Made by a program: the position numbers and the translations under genes. A stretch of 64,000 nucleotides of DNA, from the NCBI RefSeq assembly GCF_016808335.1, contig NC_053148.1, positions 46,144,930 through 46,208,929 on the forward strand. Reading direction: 5' to 3'. Numbering within the stretch: the first letter of the stretch is position 1; every line of letters starts with the position of its first letter. The notes beneath the pieces were generated by a model. It was given only the letters and a program-made list of their open reading frames with translations, was not told the origin of the DNA and searched no databases. Below, piece after piece: positions 33,884 to 45,288 of this stretch. The DNA is from Panicum virgatum (taxonomy: Eukaryota; Streptophyta; Magnoliopsida; Poales; Poaceae).

Positions 33884-34830
33884 GGAGCTCCACATCTTCC
33901 TCCTTTTTCCCCCTTCCTCTAGATGTAGATCCAGTTTTTTCATGGGTGGCTCGGAGGTTGGCAGCCCGCGACGCGCCTCCCTATGGAGGTGGCCCGGCGG
34001 CGTGGTGGTGCTTCACCGCCGTGGCTACGTCGGTGGCTCTATGGCTCCGGCGACCCTCGGCGTGCGCAGAGTCGTCTTCTCCTTGGCTGCACTCAAGTGG
34101 AGGACGTCTTCCTCGCTCTGGTGGCCGCCGCCGTGGGGGTTTGCCTCCGATTGCCACTCCTGTCAGGGTCCTGTTGGGCACCATATGGGCTTTCTGGTGG
34201 AGCTGCTCGAAGTTGTCGTGCATTGCTTCTTGGTGCGCAGGTTCTCAGGCAAAAGGCTAGCTTATGCTGGTGACGAAGGTGTTGTGGGCATCATTTTCCT
34301 TCTTGAAGGCGTTACCGTGAGGATCTCAACTTGCAGGGATTGATCTAGGTGAAAACCAAAGAACTGATCACTGGTTTGGTCGGCGGAAACATTTTAATGT
34401 TGCTCTCCTCTTGAGGTGTTGTCTTGGAGTCCTTGAGGACGACACCATGGTCAGCTTCGAGCAATGACGGTGTCTGGTCTGTTGCGTGGTAGAGATCGAC
34501 TAAGTGCGGTCTCTAGAGCTTAGGGTGATAAGAAGGCATAGGATCGTCGACGATCCTTACATTGAGAGTTTCTAAGAAGATAGTTGATGATGCAACATTT
34601 TTATTACTACATGAGGATCAAAGCAAGATCGAAGGAAGGATGTAGAAGAGTTTAAAACTAAGTCTTTCACTTTCTTTCTTATTTCTTCATTTCTTGTCTT
34701 TTGTATTCCTCGGTTGAAGGTTTAGAGTCTAAGCACTCATGTAAGTTTCTGACTTTGTGGGCAGATGTGTTTCTTTCACATGTGAATGTTCAAGACCGGG
34801 GTTTTACTTTAATCTAAAAAATTAATCTAA
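33884..34830 (+). mobile_element. Probable repeat remnant with decayed coding part
   Basis: A GC-rich first part (to about 34370) has open frames in all three plus frames without a consistent protein. It is followed by AT-rich text ending TGTTCAAGACCGGGGTTTTACTT, in the style of 3' regions of grass LINE-type elements. The assignment rests on style only. Confidence 0.3.
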
Positions 34831-35651
34831 TCAGAATCTGTATCCATCGTTGACCCTTCTCTCCTTGTTCTCATGGCTGAAAAGTGGGTGAAATGACAAA
34901 AATAGTGTGTGATTTGATTTCTCTGGCTGGATAATACCTTTTCTTTACTGAAACATTGCAAAAAAATTTGACAGAGGTTTGTCAAATACAATGCCGACGA
35001 CAAATAATAAATAGCATTTCTCGTACAAGAAAAGCCACTTGAATTGGGTCAACAATTTGTACATCAACACCACCTAATAGGCAAATGGTCGTGATCATTC
35101 TTGCTTGTGCGCGCAGATCTATCTTACTGTTTGTTCTTGTAAACTCCATTTTTTCCTACCTTTTAATAAATTTGCAGTGTGTGTGTGTGGGGGGGGGGGG
35201 GGGTGCCCCTCCTGTCTCACTCAAAAAAAAATGCCGACCAAATGGGCGCAATCATCAGCTCACCCCCGTGATTCCTGCCATTTGTTCCAATAAAAATGCA
35301 TATGTGTGGCTTTCATGGACAGGAGAAGATCAGACCCTGATCTCAGCTATCATTCTTGGCGGTGGCTCCGTGGCTGTAATGCTAGCAATGCTATCACGCT
35401 GCTAAAAGAACACTTGTGCGCACAATCTGCGAGCGTTTCCGGACAGAGCCAAAGGACAAAGAGCACGACTTTTGTACCTCTAAGATACACAAGAATGAGC
35501 TCATGCATCAAGAACTGGTCGAAAATACTAAAAGAGATGGATTTCAAAGCACTACATGCATGTCGTCTAGTGGAGCGCGGCACTGTTTGAATTTGTACAC
35601 ATATAGTGTGATGTATATGTAGATTGATCTAGGAGCTAGCAGCTTTGCTTA
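34831..35651. other. Intergenic with a GT/G run
   Basis: Contains GTGTGTGTGTG followed by a G run at about 35177-35203. No gene recognised. Confidence 0.35.
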
Positions 35652-35920
35652 GGGTGTGTTTGGTTTTTTAAATTTAAGTCACTTGTCCCGTCACATCGCA
35701 TATTTAAACACTAATTAGAAGTATTAAACATAGATTTATTACAAATATGATTTCATAAATTGTGACTTAATCACGAGACGAATCTATTAAACTTAATTAG
35801 TCTATACTTTGATCACTAGTTACTACAGTAACCATTCATTAATCATGTATTAATTGTACTTAATAGATTCGTCTAGAGTTAACCTTGCAACTTATGCAAT
35901 TTAAAAAACCAAACGAGGCG
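35652..35920. mobile_element. Tourist-like MITE, 269 bp
   Basis: GGGTGTGTTTGGTTTTTTAA mirrors TTAAAAAACCAAACGAGGCG at the right; TTA is present on both sides (35649-35651, 35921-35923). Inner AGACGAATCTATTAAACTTAA and its mirror also pair. Confidence 0.8.
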
Positions 35921-35923
35921 TTA

Positions 35924-37207
35924 GACCAATGCGCATCATGCATTCTTCTTTCCAGGACACACTGTCTCATGCGAAAATAGACAGCGATACTACCTGATAC
36001 GGAAGACGCATATGCCGGGCAGTCCCTAGCTAGAACCTATCACTGCATGTGCTTCAGTGGCTTTTGTTTATTTGGCTCTGATAATGCAGGAGCAAAAAGG
36101 TGCTTAATTGTCAGTTGATTTCTTTATTCAAGAAGAAAAGAACTCCTCAAAAGCTACTAATGGAGCCAGATCGATGCCGAAAGCCCCCCAGTCCTTCTTG
36201 TATTGCCGGTGCTCGCTTTCTGCGGTTGAGCCCCAGGTCACACTCACACTCACTCATGGTGTCATGCGGACAGCCGGACAGGCCCAGCGCACCAACCAGC
36301 AGCTCGAGCGTTCCACGCACCCAGCTGCCCTGTGATGAGCGAGATCACGGAGGCATGCCAATCACCCTTCCGATGCTTTGTTCCGAGAAGAAGGCGTCTC
36401 GCCTCACCTGACCTCCGTGTGCGGCGTGCAGGCCGGCGGGCACCGGCCGGGCATAGTGGCGGTGACGGCGAGTGCTGGCGGCTGTGGCCGCTGCCTTGCA
36501 CGCATCATGATGCTGCCCGCCGTTGACGCCTGCCCTGTCTGCCCGCCCGCCGGATCCAAGGCCTGCGCGCGTGTCGGCCGCCGGCGAGACACCAGCAACC
36601 GGCCGGCCTCTGCGCTGACCAAACTTTCACTGCAGCGCGATCGATCGGGGCCTATGCGGTTGTGCCCTCGGCGTGCGTGCCTGTGTGCAGCTGCGTGTGC
36701 TGTGCCAACAGAAACTGATCACAAGACACACACAGAAGCTCCGGCCGAAGTACAGACAGAGCACTACAGAACACAGCGTGTGCAGGCGTTCCAACTCTGC
36801 AAGCGCCGTCGCACATGAACAAACTACGAGTAGAGTTGACACTAGGATGCTGCTTGACTGTGACTGCATCTGCAGTTTATATATAGTGTCATACAGATAA
36901 TAGCAAAAAATGCCCTTTCAAAAAAATAGCAAAAAAGGAAGAGAGGTCAGAACTGTACAGATACTAAAAGATTTTTTTTCTGTACAGGCACTAAAAATTT
37001 GAAATGAGCAGACTTCCATTTATTTACTTCACAGGTTGATTCTGGCTCTGAAAGTATAATCAATTTGTTCATATGCTCTATAACAGGGGAAAACGCACAT
37101 CTATATGCACACGAAACATACAACCACCAAAAAGGATTCTGGCCTATGCTACATACAATTTGCTCTAGCTAAACGGTTGCAGACACAGTCAATCGCATCC
37201 CCGATCA
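35924..37207. other. Intergenic and 3' flank of the kinase gene
   Basis: A GC-rich part (36160-36660) holds antisense and sense open frames with no recognisable product. An AATAAA on the minus strand (37019-37024) could serve the kinase mRNA. Confidence 0.35.
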
Positions 37208-39012
37208 TCAGTCGCGCTCCGATATTGCTGTGAAGGTGATGGAGGTGCGCGTCGTCTCTTCAGACGATAGCGGGGATGAGCGCGCCATGATGGAGGTCAG
37301 CATGGTCGATGATGTGGCCCTGCTCCGGAGCTTCAGGTCCCTGAAGTCCCTGATCACGTCGGGCTTGTTGATCATCTCAGTGTTCACTTCCACCTCGCCT
37401 TTCAGCATGGCCACCACTGTTGAAATGCCTGGACGCCGCTTCGTGACGTCCTGGGTGCAGAGGAGCCCAATCTTCAGGAACCTGCAGGCTTGGTCGACAT
37501 CTAGGTCGTCGCCTAGAGAACTGTCTATGATCTTCTCCAGATTCCCCTGGTCGTAGTATCTCCATGTCTGCAAAGTGGATGGGAAGTGTTCTGTTCAGAA
37601 ATCAATTTGAAGCAAGAACATTCATATCAACTGGATTTCTTTTGTATGCTATTTGTACTAGTAGCATCCCGTATATACCTTCTCAAGAAGAATCTGATCA
37701 TCATAGGGCAATTCCGTATCAGTATTGCATCTTCCGCTAACTATTTCGATGAGCAGAACACCATAGCTGTAGACATCTGCCCTCCGTGACACTTGTCCTC
37801 GAATTGCATATTCAGGAGCCAAGTAACCTCTGCAAGCAAAACTACAGTGTGAGGAGCAATACAGCGCTAGAAATAACATTTTCCAGTGATTACAAATAGT
37901 TTGGTTCCGTTCTTTTCATTGCACTCTTTGATCAAATTAGATCAATGAAAGCTATGTAACTTCGAAAAATTCTAGTAATCAATGCTTGTCACAGCTAAGT
38001 AAAAGACCATTAGAACCTGCATCAGTGTAAATTTAGGGGCAGAGCACATATGTTACAAGAGAACATACAGCAAAGCTGATGTAGGGCAACAACAATAATC
38101 TTTACTTACAGAGTTCCTGCGACTCTTGTGCTAACATGTGATACATCCGAAGGTAGAAGCTTTGCCAGACCAAAATCAGATATTTTTGGTGTAAGGTCCT
38201 TATCAAGAAGGATGTTGCTCGCCTTGATGTCGCGGTGAACAATATGAGGGCGGGCACAATCATGGAGGAAAGCCAATCCCTGGGCAACACCGATGCAGAT
38301 ATTCACTCGAGTTCTCCAGTTGAATTGGATGTTGCTATGCCCTGAACCTATAGCAACGCGAGCATGAGAATGTTACAGCATCTAAACATTTTATCTTGCG
38401 AAAATAATAGCACTCCAGAAAACAATATCAAGGGTTCAGTAAAGAGAAAGTACCTAGAAGGGTATGTGAAAGACTATTGTTCTCAAGATAATTGTAGATA
38501 AGGATCCTGTGGTTCCCTTCTACACAGCAGCCATAGAGTTTGACAAGATTCTCATGTGCAACATCAGAGATTGCAAGAAGCTCACTGAGAAACTCCTTTG
38601 CACCTTGTCTAGAATGTAAAGACAAAACCTTTACAGCAATAGCTGTTCCATCCTTGAGGGTTCCCTGAAGTGGTAAATTGGGAATATTTCAGGCACTAGT
38701 AATGTATTCTGGTCTATTGTCAAATTGACTAAGGTTCTGCTATTACCTTGTAGACAGGACCATAACCTCCCTCACCAATCTTATTGGCTTGGTCAAAATT
38801 TGATGTTGCTCTAACCAGTTCCCTATAGCTGTATCTTGTTATATTCTCAGAACCAGTGAAGTCTGCAGAAGTAAGTTTTAAGTGTCACAAATGCAGATTC
38901 AAATGGTTAATTTTCACATAACTGTAGCATAAGAGATCTTACCATCACTAGCCGGATCGTCTTGACGTTGGGGCCCTGTTTTCCTCTTGAAAAAGTGAGA
39001 AAAACAACTCAT
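37208..39012 (-). CDS. Receptor-like cytoplasmic Ser/Thr kinase, six coding exons, 381 aa
   Basis: Protein kinase without signal peptide or membrane helix, starting [13 protein letters not shown]; Cys-3 could be lipid-modified. Exons (minus): 39012-38943, 38862-38747, 38664-38454, 38347-38110, 37829-37679, 37567-37208, all with GT-AG borders and matching phases. Motifs: glycine loop [12 protein letters not shown] (about 52-63), ATP lysine IAVK (K74), catalytic HRDIKASN (about 170-177), DFGLAKL (about 190) and [11 protein letters not shown] in the activation segment. It is an RD kinase with all catalytic residues. It resembles the CRPK1 / cold-responsive kinase group of plant RLCKs, related to the kinase domains of LRR-VIII receptors. 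The substrate is unknown. A serine/threonine-rich tail follows the kinase domain. Confidence 0.93.
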
Positions 39013-39654
39013 TGCTGACGTGTTTCAAACTCTCAGTGCACACAGTTGTGCCGTGTTTCATTTAACTTAGATTAGATGGCAGTTCAGTATCTATAAGTGA
39101 ATTTCATCAACATTCAGCAGCAGCCATCATATCCTGAAACATGAGAACATGAACAGAGTTTATGGTTATGTAAGAAGTAGTATACACAGAGTACTAGGCA
39201 ACTATCTACAGTTCCTTGCCACCATTAGTTTGGACTTAAGTTGGGCAAAACTTATTTCCACGCCACGGTGGGAGTATATTTATTTTGCAGGTAATGGAGG
39301 TTCATTGAAAAACCCAGAAATTGAACGCCAGCAGAAATAATGTAAAATGTATATTGGCAAAAAAATATTTCCCTGAATTCTGAAAAGGATATCTAATGTA
39401 TGTTTCTAATAACAAAAACTTAACTAGAAACCTACTGAAAACACTGAATAATTTATATGATGTGATTGCGCTTTGCTGATAGAAAAAAAAAGTTGGCTTA
39501 GTTAGATCTAGTAGAGTAACCATGGGTGTTCTTATTTGCTGCACATAACCCAAGCATGTCGAAATCTCAACTTTATTCTCAGAATCAATGTAACCACAGA
39601 GAGCTTGTTGCAATGCTCCTGATTCGCAGGCGCTTGCATAAACTGTCGACACGG

Positions 39655-40130
39655 CAACTGATTTTTCTATCCTATACATATCACAATTCCAGGCTTCCAG
39701 ATTCTTAAGCCCTGTTGGCCACATAATTTACAATTCACTTGAAGAGTTAGCAGGAGCAGGAAAACCACTGATGCACTAACCAGTGGTTTCAGCTCCCATA
39801 TCCTCCTGGATATTTAATCAGAAACTTCATGTTACCAAAAAGACGATGCATGTTTATGATATGGTACAAGGATTGCAACCCAATAAGAAACTACCCTAGG
39901 TCGAGGCCGAGCACTTCAAAATATTTTCTTGTGTTCTCACTCTTGATTTGCATGTGCCCACCTAATCTATCTCCATTCTAACTATCTTTTCTATGCTATG
40001 TATATCACAATTCCACGATTCCAGGTTCCTAAATCCTCCCATTGACCACATAATATAAAATTCACCTGAAGCATGAACAGGAGCATGAAAACCACTGCAG
40101 TGCTTTCAGCACCCACTGTCCTATATACCA
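39655..40130. repeat. Diverged direct duplication of about 150 bp
   Basis: The block TATCACAATTCCAGGCTTCCAG ... CCACATAATTTACAATTCAC ... GAAAACCACTG at 39675-39775 recurs at 40007-40100 with roughly 80 percent identity. Both copies lie upstream of the kinase, in its probable leader intron. Confidence 0.6.
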
Positions 40131-40381
40131 ATTGTTCATCATTCACAAAGGAACAATCACGTCAGCATAGGCAAGATGATTAAACCTTATCGATGTCCAT
40201 TGATCGGATACGTTGGTATTTCACTTGTAGTATTAATTCAGGCAACGATTGCATTATGATCAAATCCGGTAGGCTAGGCCTATTACAAGTTTTGTCAAGT
40301 CAAATGCGTCCTATGTTGGTTAGATAGGCATCAACATAAGACTCCTTTCCTTAACGCACCAAACACACTTTGGAAGAAACA

Positions 40382-40383
<2 letters not shown>

Positions 40384-40441
<58 letters not shown>
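40384..40441. repeat. (AT)n microsatellite
   Basis: About 58 bases of uninterrupted AT repeats. Confidence 0.95.
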
Positions 40442-40443
<2 letters not shown>

Positions 40444-41238
40444 GCGCTTCATCCTGTCAATAAACAACGTGGGAAGACAACCACACCGAAATGTGTCAAT
40501 TTGTCAGTAGATAAAATAAAATATGTCTGCAACCTGTACGTCATTGCTTATCTATCTGATGGTTCCACGTAACAAACAACCAGGCCCAAAAAAAATATAT
40601 TCCGTACGGCAAAACAACGGATTGCAGTCCATGGTACTGAACAGTGGCGAGTGATAGAAATATATGCGCTGGACTCCAACTGATTGCTGCAAGCAACAAA
40701 CGCATGATTGGGCTAAATTTGCCCATTTTTGTACTGAAATATGTTAGAACTTGCATGTGCAAGGCTGGCAAGCAGATTCCAGCTACGAACTAAAATATCC
40801 TCATCGCTAATTCGCTAGGCTATCGGCAGACCATAAATTGGTGATCTTAGTGGCTGGTCCTGAATCACTAGGTTGTTCGATCAGAGACGCAGAACGAGCG
40901 TTTGCATCACCAACTAATCCCGTGCAACAGGGAGCACACAACAAACAGCATCAAGACCAAGGATTTAGTGATCTGCTACTCCAGTCGGCGAGACAAGAAG
41001 ACGCAAAAGGGGGGACTTCTCCCCTACGAAATCCAAGGGGGCGGCCGGCGAAACTCACCCGAACCGCAACGGCGAAGGAGGCGGTGGACGCAGCCGCCGC
41101 CGCGCGGCCCGCGGAGAGTCCCAACCCCGCCGCCGCGCGGACCGGGAGCCGCCGGAAACCGAATAGCCCGCCCGCCGCAGCAAGCAAACCCCGGCGGGGA
41201 GGGAGCCGGGAGGGCGTCGATCGGTTAAAGACGCCGCC

Positions 41239-41286
41239 TTCTCTCTCTCTCTCTGGCTTGGAAGTCTCTGTCTCTCTCTCTCTAAG

Positions 41287-41318
<32 letters not shown>
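41239..41318. repeat. (CT)n-rich tract
   Basis: CT runs broken by two near-identical CTCTGGCTTGGAAGT blocks (about 41250 and 41313). Typical of plant 5' leaders and promoters, here likely those of the kinase gene on the minus strand. Confidence 0.7.
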
Positions 41319-41649
41319 GCTTGGAAGTTTCCCCGAGCGCGGAACGGTGGGTGGGGGAGCGAGGGGAGGATGGAAGGACACCGGAGGTATGCTCTTAAGC
41401 GGCAGGCAGCGAGCGTGGCGGGCGCAGTCAAGCCGTTGACTCAGCGAGCCGGCAGGACCGGGCGCGGGCTCGGGGACGCGGGTTCGTTCGGCGGCCCCGT
41501 CACCGCGTGGGCCACCGCGGAAAGCTCCGCGCCGTGATGACTGGTGAGCGAGCTCGGGCCTCTCGGAGGCTGGCTGAGCTGACAGCTGAGTTCAAATTGA
41601 CCTTGGCCCATGGAGAGAGAAACATGTTAGTACTGATGAAAAAAATGAT

Positions 41650-41968
41650 TTTGTTTGGTTTTGTCCCCGTGTAACTTTAATCGCTAATTACGGTGTCAAA
41701 TAAATTTAATTTATAAAATCAACTTCAGAACCTATGCGCTAGTGACCCTAAAAAATCTAATGAGACATTTGGCAGCGCGATTAGAGAAAGGTTACTGTAG
41801 CATCACTGTAGTAAATCATCGATTAATTACCGTCATTAGATTCGTCGCGAAAAGTTACACCCATCCCTAAAAAATTTTTGCAAATAGACTTCATTTAGTA
41901 CACTATGCATACGAGATTTTTTTTCGGAAAGCGTGCGCGCTAGGATTGTTGAAAAACCAAACAAGGCC
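41650..41968. mobile_element. MITE related to the one at 28 kb
   Basis: TTTTGTTTGGTTTTG at the left mirrors AAAAACCAAACAAGGCC at the right; body blocks (ATTAGATTCGTCGCGAAAAG, AAATAGACTTCATTTAGTA) match 27984-28284. Target duplication unclear. Confidence 0.6.
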
Positions 41969-43230
41969 AATACATCTACACTTATCTTTCTTACATAATC
42001 ACTCTATTCGTTTAGCTTGTCAGCCAGCCAAACAACAGTGTTTTCTCTCATACCAAATCACCATCAACCACCAGCCAGTAGCCAGTCAACAGTACTTTTC
42101 TCTGACGACAAATCGGCACCAGCTACCAACTACCGGTCATAGCCAGCTGAACAGAGCGAATACTATTGAAACAACTAAAACCAATCAGGTTTTTTACTAA
42201 CAAGACGTAGGGCTTGGCAATGGATCTGTAGATCAAATGGAGCAGCACATGTTACTATTATAAAATGGAAAACTGCAGAGAGAGATGCATGTGTCTTCCA
42301 GGCGATGCCCGACGTGGACGCGTAGTCCGCGGCGCTTATAATTAAGTATGATCGAGCGAGCGAGTCCATTGTTAGATTAGACTTGCGTACGTTAATTCCT
42401 CTCGTCTTTGTCGTGCCCAGTTCACACTAGATCAATTAGTTAGTGCTTAGTAGTCTCGGGGCTTCTCATTAGCCGCCGGATAGATCATCGATCGATCAGC
42501 AACACGTTGTGCGCGCGCGCATCGTCTTTTTCTCGCAACCGTGTCTGCGCACGTATTTTATTAAAAAGGAACACACGCGCATCATCATGTCACGCGACCA
42601 TGATATTATATATACTTTGCTAGTAGCTAGCATGTTCCTCTTTTATGTAACCTCAACAATTTCGTGCTGCGTGGTGTGAAAAAGCACGACGATGATGCGG
42701 GACCGGTATAGCCTCTGACTTTTGCAACGACGAAAACTAGGATGCGTTTTGGTTGCTCGATCGTATGGGGGTTTTGTAGGGTTAGGGTATCGTGTATTCA
42801 CGATGAAATGAGTCATTGCATTCAGACAAAAAAAATGTTTTTTGGTTGGGCAGATGCAAGCAAGAGTGACTCTGCCGATGACAATGATGAGTGGAGGTCT
42901 GAATGAGAATCATTCGTATCTATCATATATCCGGTCTGAATGAGAACTTTTTTAAAAAAAAAATCGGCCATCTGCATCCAGCTCCTGCATGAGTCGATCG
43001 AGGTCAGGGGTACTTAATTCTTTACGTTGCATTCCATGCTGGCCAATCGAGTAAACTTGTTGCATGCAACTAATAATAACTCGGATTCAAGGGATAGTGG
43101 GATTTGGATCTGAAATAATCCTCTTTGAAGTGAACTAAAATGACAGCTAGCGGCCAACATCTGTAATGTAAAAGGCCGGAAAACTCTGCATTGGATCAAT
43201 CTCCTGAGCAATCAAATCTTCTGAATGTCT
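41969..43230. other. Intergenic, no gene recognised
   Basis: Possible decayed MITE at 41990-42170 (TATTCGTTTAGCTTG ... AGCTGAACAGAGCGAATA). The rest is unique-looking AT-rich DNA. Confidence 0.35.
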
Positions 43231-43395
43231 TGAACGTACAGGGACGGCAGTGGACCTGTTGCTGACCTTCAATTCTCCAGCTGACTTTGACCGACTTGAA
43301 GGAATGCTGGACCTCTCGGGCTACCTGGGCGCCTGGGCTGCTAGAGCAAGGAGAACTAGTGTGATCAAAGAAAGAGACCTACTTGATGCCTTCCT
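43231..43395 (+). pseudogene. Unidentified coding-like fragment
   Basis: Plus-strand frame reads MDLLLTFNSPADFDRLEGM, then LDLSGYLGAWAARARRTSV and IKERDLLDAFLMGHP. The composition is protein-like, but I recognise no family, and it is cut off by a repeat on the right. Probably a relic of a gene or element. Confidence 0.3.
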
Positions 43396-43396
43396 C

Positions 43397-43617
43397 ATGG
43401 GCCACCCGACCGGACAAACCCGATCCAACCCGTCCGAAAAAAACCGACCCGACCCAACCTGATCAAGTGACGGGTTGGGTACGGGTCGAAATTTTTTACC
43501 CGAAACTCAAAAAAACCTGATAGAATCCGAAAATTACACAAAAAATGTGGGCCAACCCGACCCAGTCCGAATCCAACCCAACCCGACCATATCACGGGTC
43601 GGGCACGGGCCAACATT
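43397..43617. mobile_element. Short hAT-like MITE with ACCCGACC / GGTCGGGT repeats
   Basis: About 220 bp with GGGCCACCCGACCGG on the left, GGGTCGGGCACGGGCC on the right and many CCCGACCC motifs inside. The target duplication could not be fixed. Confidence 0.4.
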
Positions 43618-43841
43618 TCCTCCTCCTAGAAACAGGTGAGTAACGTTGGCGACCTCGTCCATGCGGCCCATGCGTGGCTCCTCTGAAGGAGTCAAGTTTT
43701 GGCCCAAACGGCACCTGCATCTTTTGTTGCCCAAGTACCATTTGGGCCACAATTTGTCTACATTACGTTGCTCAAATGGGCCAATAATGTGAGCCCAAGA
43801 AGATCTGGATTCGGCTCGATTAGCCCACAGCCACACAAGCT

Positions 43842-44606
43842 CATCGGCCTTTTTTCATTTTTATATTTAAAAAAAACAAAATTTCAAAAATCTATGCCGA
43901 ATAGGGAAATTTTCAAAAATGGATGCCTGTCGCCCCCGTAATGGGCGACAGGGTGCCTGTCGCCCATCCAGCTGGCGACAGGATCTAAATGTAATTTTTT
44001 TTTACATTTAGGTCCTGGCACACAAGGTGCATTAAACAGTGAACTTGTAAAATTGATATAAAATCGTAGAAAAATCGTAAAAATACAAACTCAACTGTTC
44101 TGGATTCTATGAAGTAATATCTACAACTTTTGTTAAATAAAGTTTTTCATTTGATCAATGTATCTAAATCAAGAAAAATAGTTCTTGTACCTAGAAAAAT
44201 CTGAAATAATTCATTTGGTCTACTCGTGCTTATCTAAAATTTACCAAACTTTTTTTATAGCTCTTAGGAAATAAAATAATGGTACTGTAAAAGTTATGGC
44301 TTCTAATACTCAGTATAGCAGCATGGATAAATAACCCATTTAAACTAGACATATTGCAAGATCTAATTTAAAAACTTATTCTAGAAATGTTTTATGGGCC
44401 TACCAATTTTTTTACAAGCCTATTCTCGCCATATGAAACACTCTGGCCAAAGATGACATGCATCCAAAGGATGGATCTTGAGATTTAAATAAAAGTGCAT
44501 TAAACTGGTATTTAAAATAGAGCAAGATAAATTGATGAAATGAAAAACTTTATGTAACAAAAGTTGTAGATCTTGTTTCACAGAATCCAGAACTTTTGAG
44601 TTTGTA
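43842..44606. mobile_element. Truncated copy of the 19.9-kb foldback element
   Basis: Shares with 19870-21174 the blocks TTTTTTCATTTTT, GGCGACAGG, GACCTAAATG..., ATACAAACTCAACTGTTC..., CTCTTAGGAAATAAAATAATGG and CCATATG. Arms are unequal: the left arm is internally deleted (a jump near 44160) and the right end is missing, ending at GAGTTTGTAT where gypsy sequence begins. Confidence 0.8.
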
Positions 44607-45252
44607 TGGCAGTCTGAAGAAGTCTCCCTTTGAGGCATTGTATGGCAGAAAGTGCAGGACTCCTCTCTATTGGGATCAGATTGGTGAAAAGCAGCTCTTT
44701 GGCCCTGAGATCATAGATGATGCAGAGCAGATGGTTCAGGCTGTGCGAGAAAATCTGAGGATTGCACAGAGCAGACAGAAGAGCTATGTAGATGGCAAAC
44801 GGAGAGACCTGACTTTCAGTGTCGGTGATTATGTGTATCTGAAGGTGTCTCCGATGAGAGGAATCCGCAGATTCAATGTCAAAGGGAAGTTAGCACCTCG
44901 GTATGTGGGCCCATTCAAGGTGCTAGAGCGGAAAGGCGAAATTGCTTATCGCCTGGAGTTACCTCTCAGCCTCTCAGGAGTTCATGATGTCTTCCATATA
45001 TCTCAGCTGAAGAGGTGTTTGCGAGTACCCGAGGAGCAGGCACCACTGGATGGAGTAGATGTGCAGGAAGATCTGACTTATACCGAGCATCCGGTGAAGA
45101 TTCTGGAGACATCAGAAAGGGTTACTCGGAACAAGCGCATCAAGATGTGCAGAGTTCAGTGGAGTCACCACAGTGAAGCTGAGGCTACTTGGGAGCGAGA
45201 AGATGAGTTGAAGAAGACATATCCAGATCTCTTTGCTAGCCAGCCCAGCTAA
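44607..45252 (+). pseudogene. C-terminal part of a gypsy (Tekay/Del chromovirus) polyprotein
   Basis: Open frame beginning SLKKSPFEALYGRKCRTPLY, the end of the integrase core, then the GPY region KLAPRYVGPFKVLERKGE and HDVFHISQLKRC, and a chromodomain-like tail VQWSHHSEAEATWEREDEL before TAA at 45250. The catalytic protease, RT, RNase H and integrase core are absent: the element is cut off on the left at the junction with the foldback element. The surviving frame has no stops, so the loss looks recent. Confidence 0.9.
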
Positions 45253-45275
45253 ATCTCGAGGACGAGATTTCTTTA

Positions 45276-45288
45276 AGGGGGTAGGGTA
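45276..45288 (+). other. Polypurine tract before the gypsy 3' LTR
   Basis: AGGGGGTAGGGTA ends directly at the TG of the LTR; the preceding CTCGAGGACGAGATTTC is characteristic of Tekay/Del elements. Confidence 0.7.

Larger units (their letters stand above)
39013..41400 (-). other. Kinase 5' region with probable leader intron
   Basis: On the minus strand a GC- and CT-rich stretch (41060-41400) ends in a good donor TTCGG|GTGAGTTTC near 41059, which could be the non-coding first exon of the kinase gene, with a leader intron of about 2 kb. The stretch between holds an (AT)n run (40384-40441) and a partial tandem duplication (39655-39815 and 39985-40130). Inferred from signals only. Confidence 0.35.

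Noticed and set aside
40384..40441. CRISPR-like or centromeric array
   Set aside because: It is a plain AT microsatellite; no spaced repeats anywhere in the window form a CRISPR array, as expected for plant DNA.
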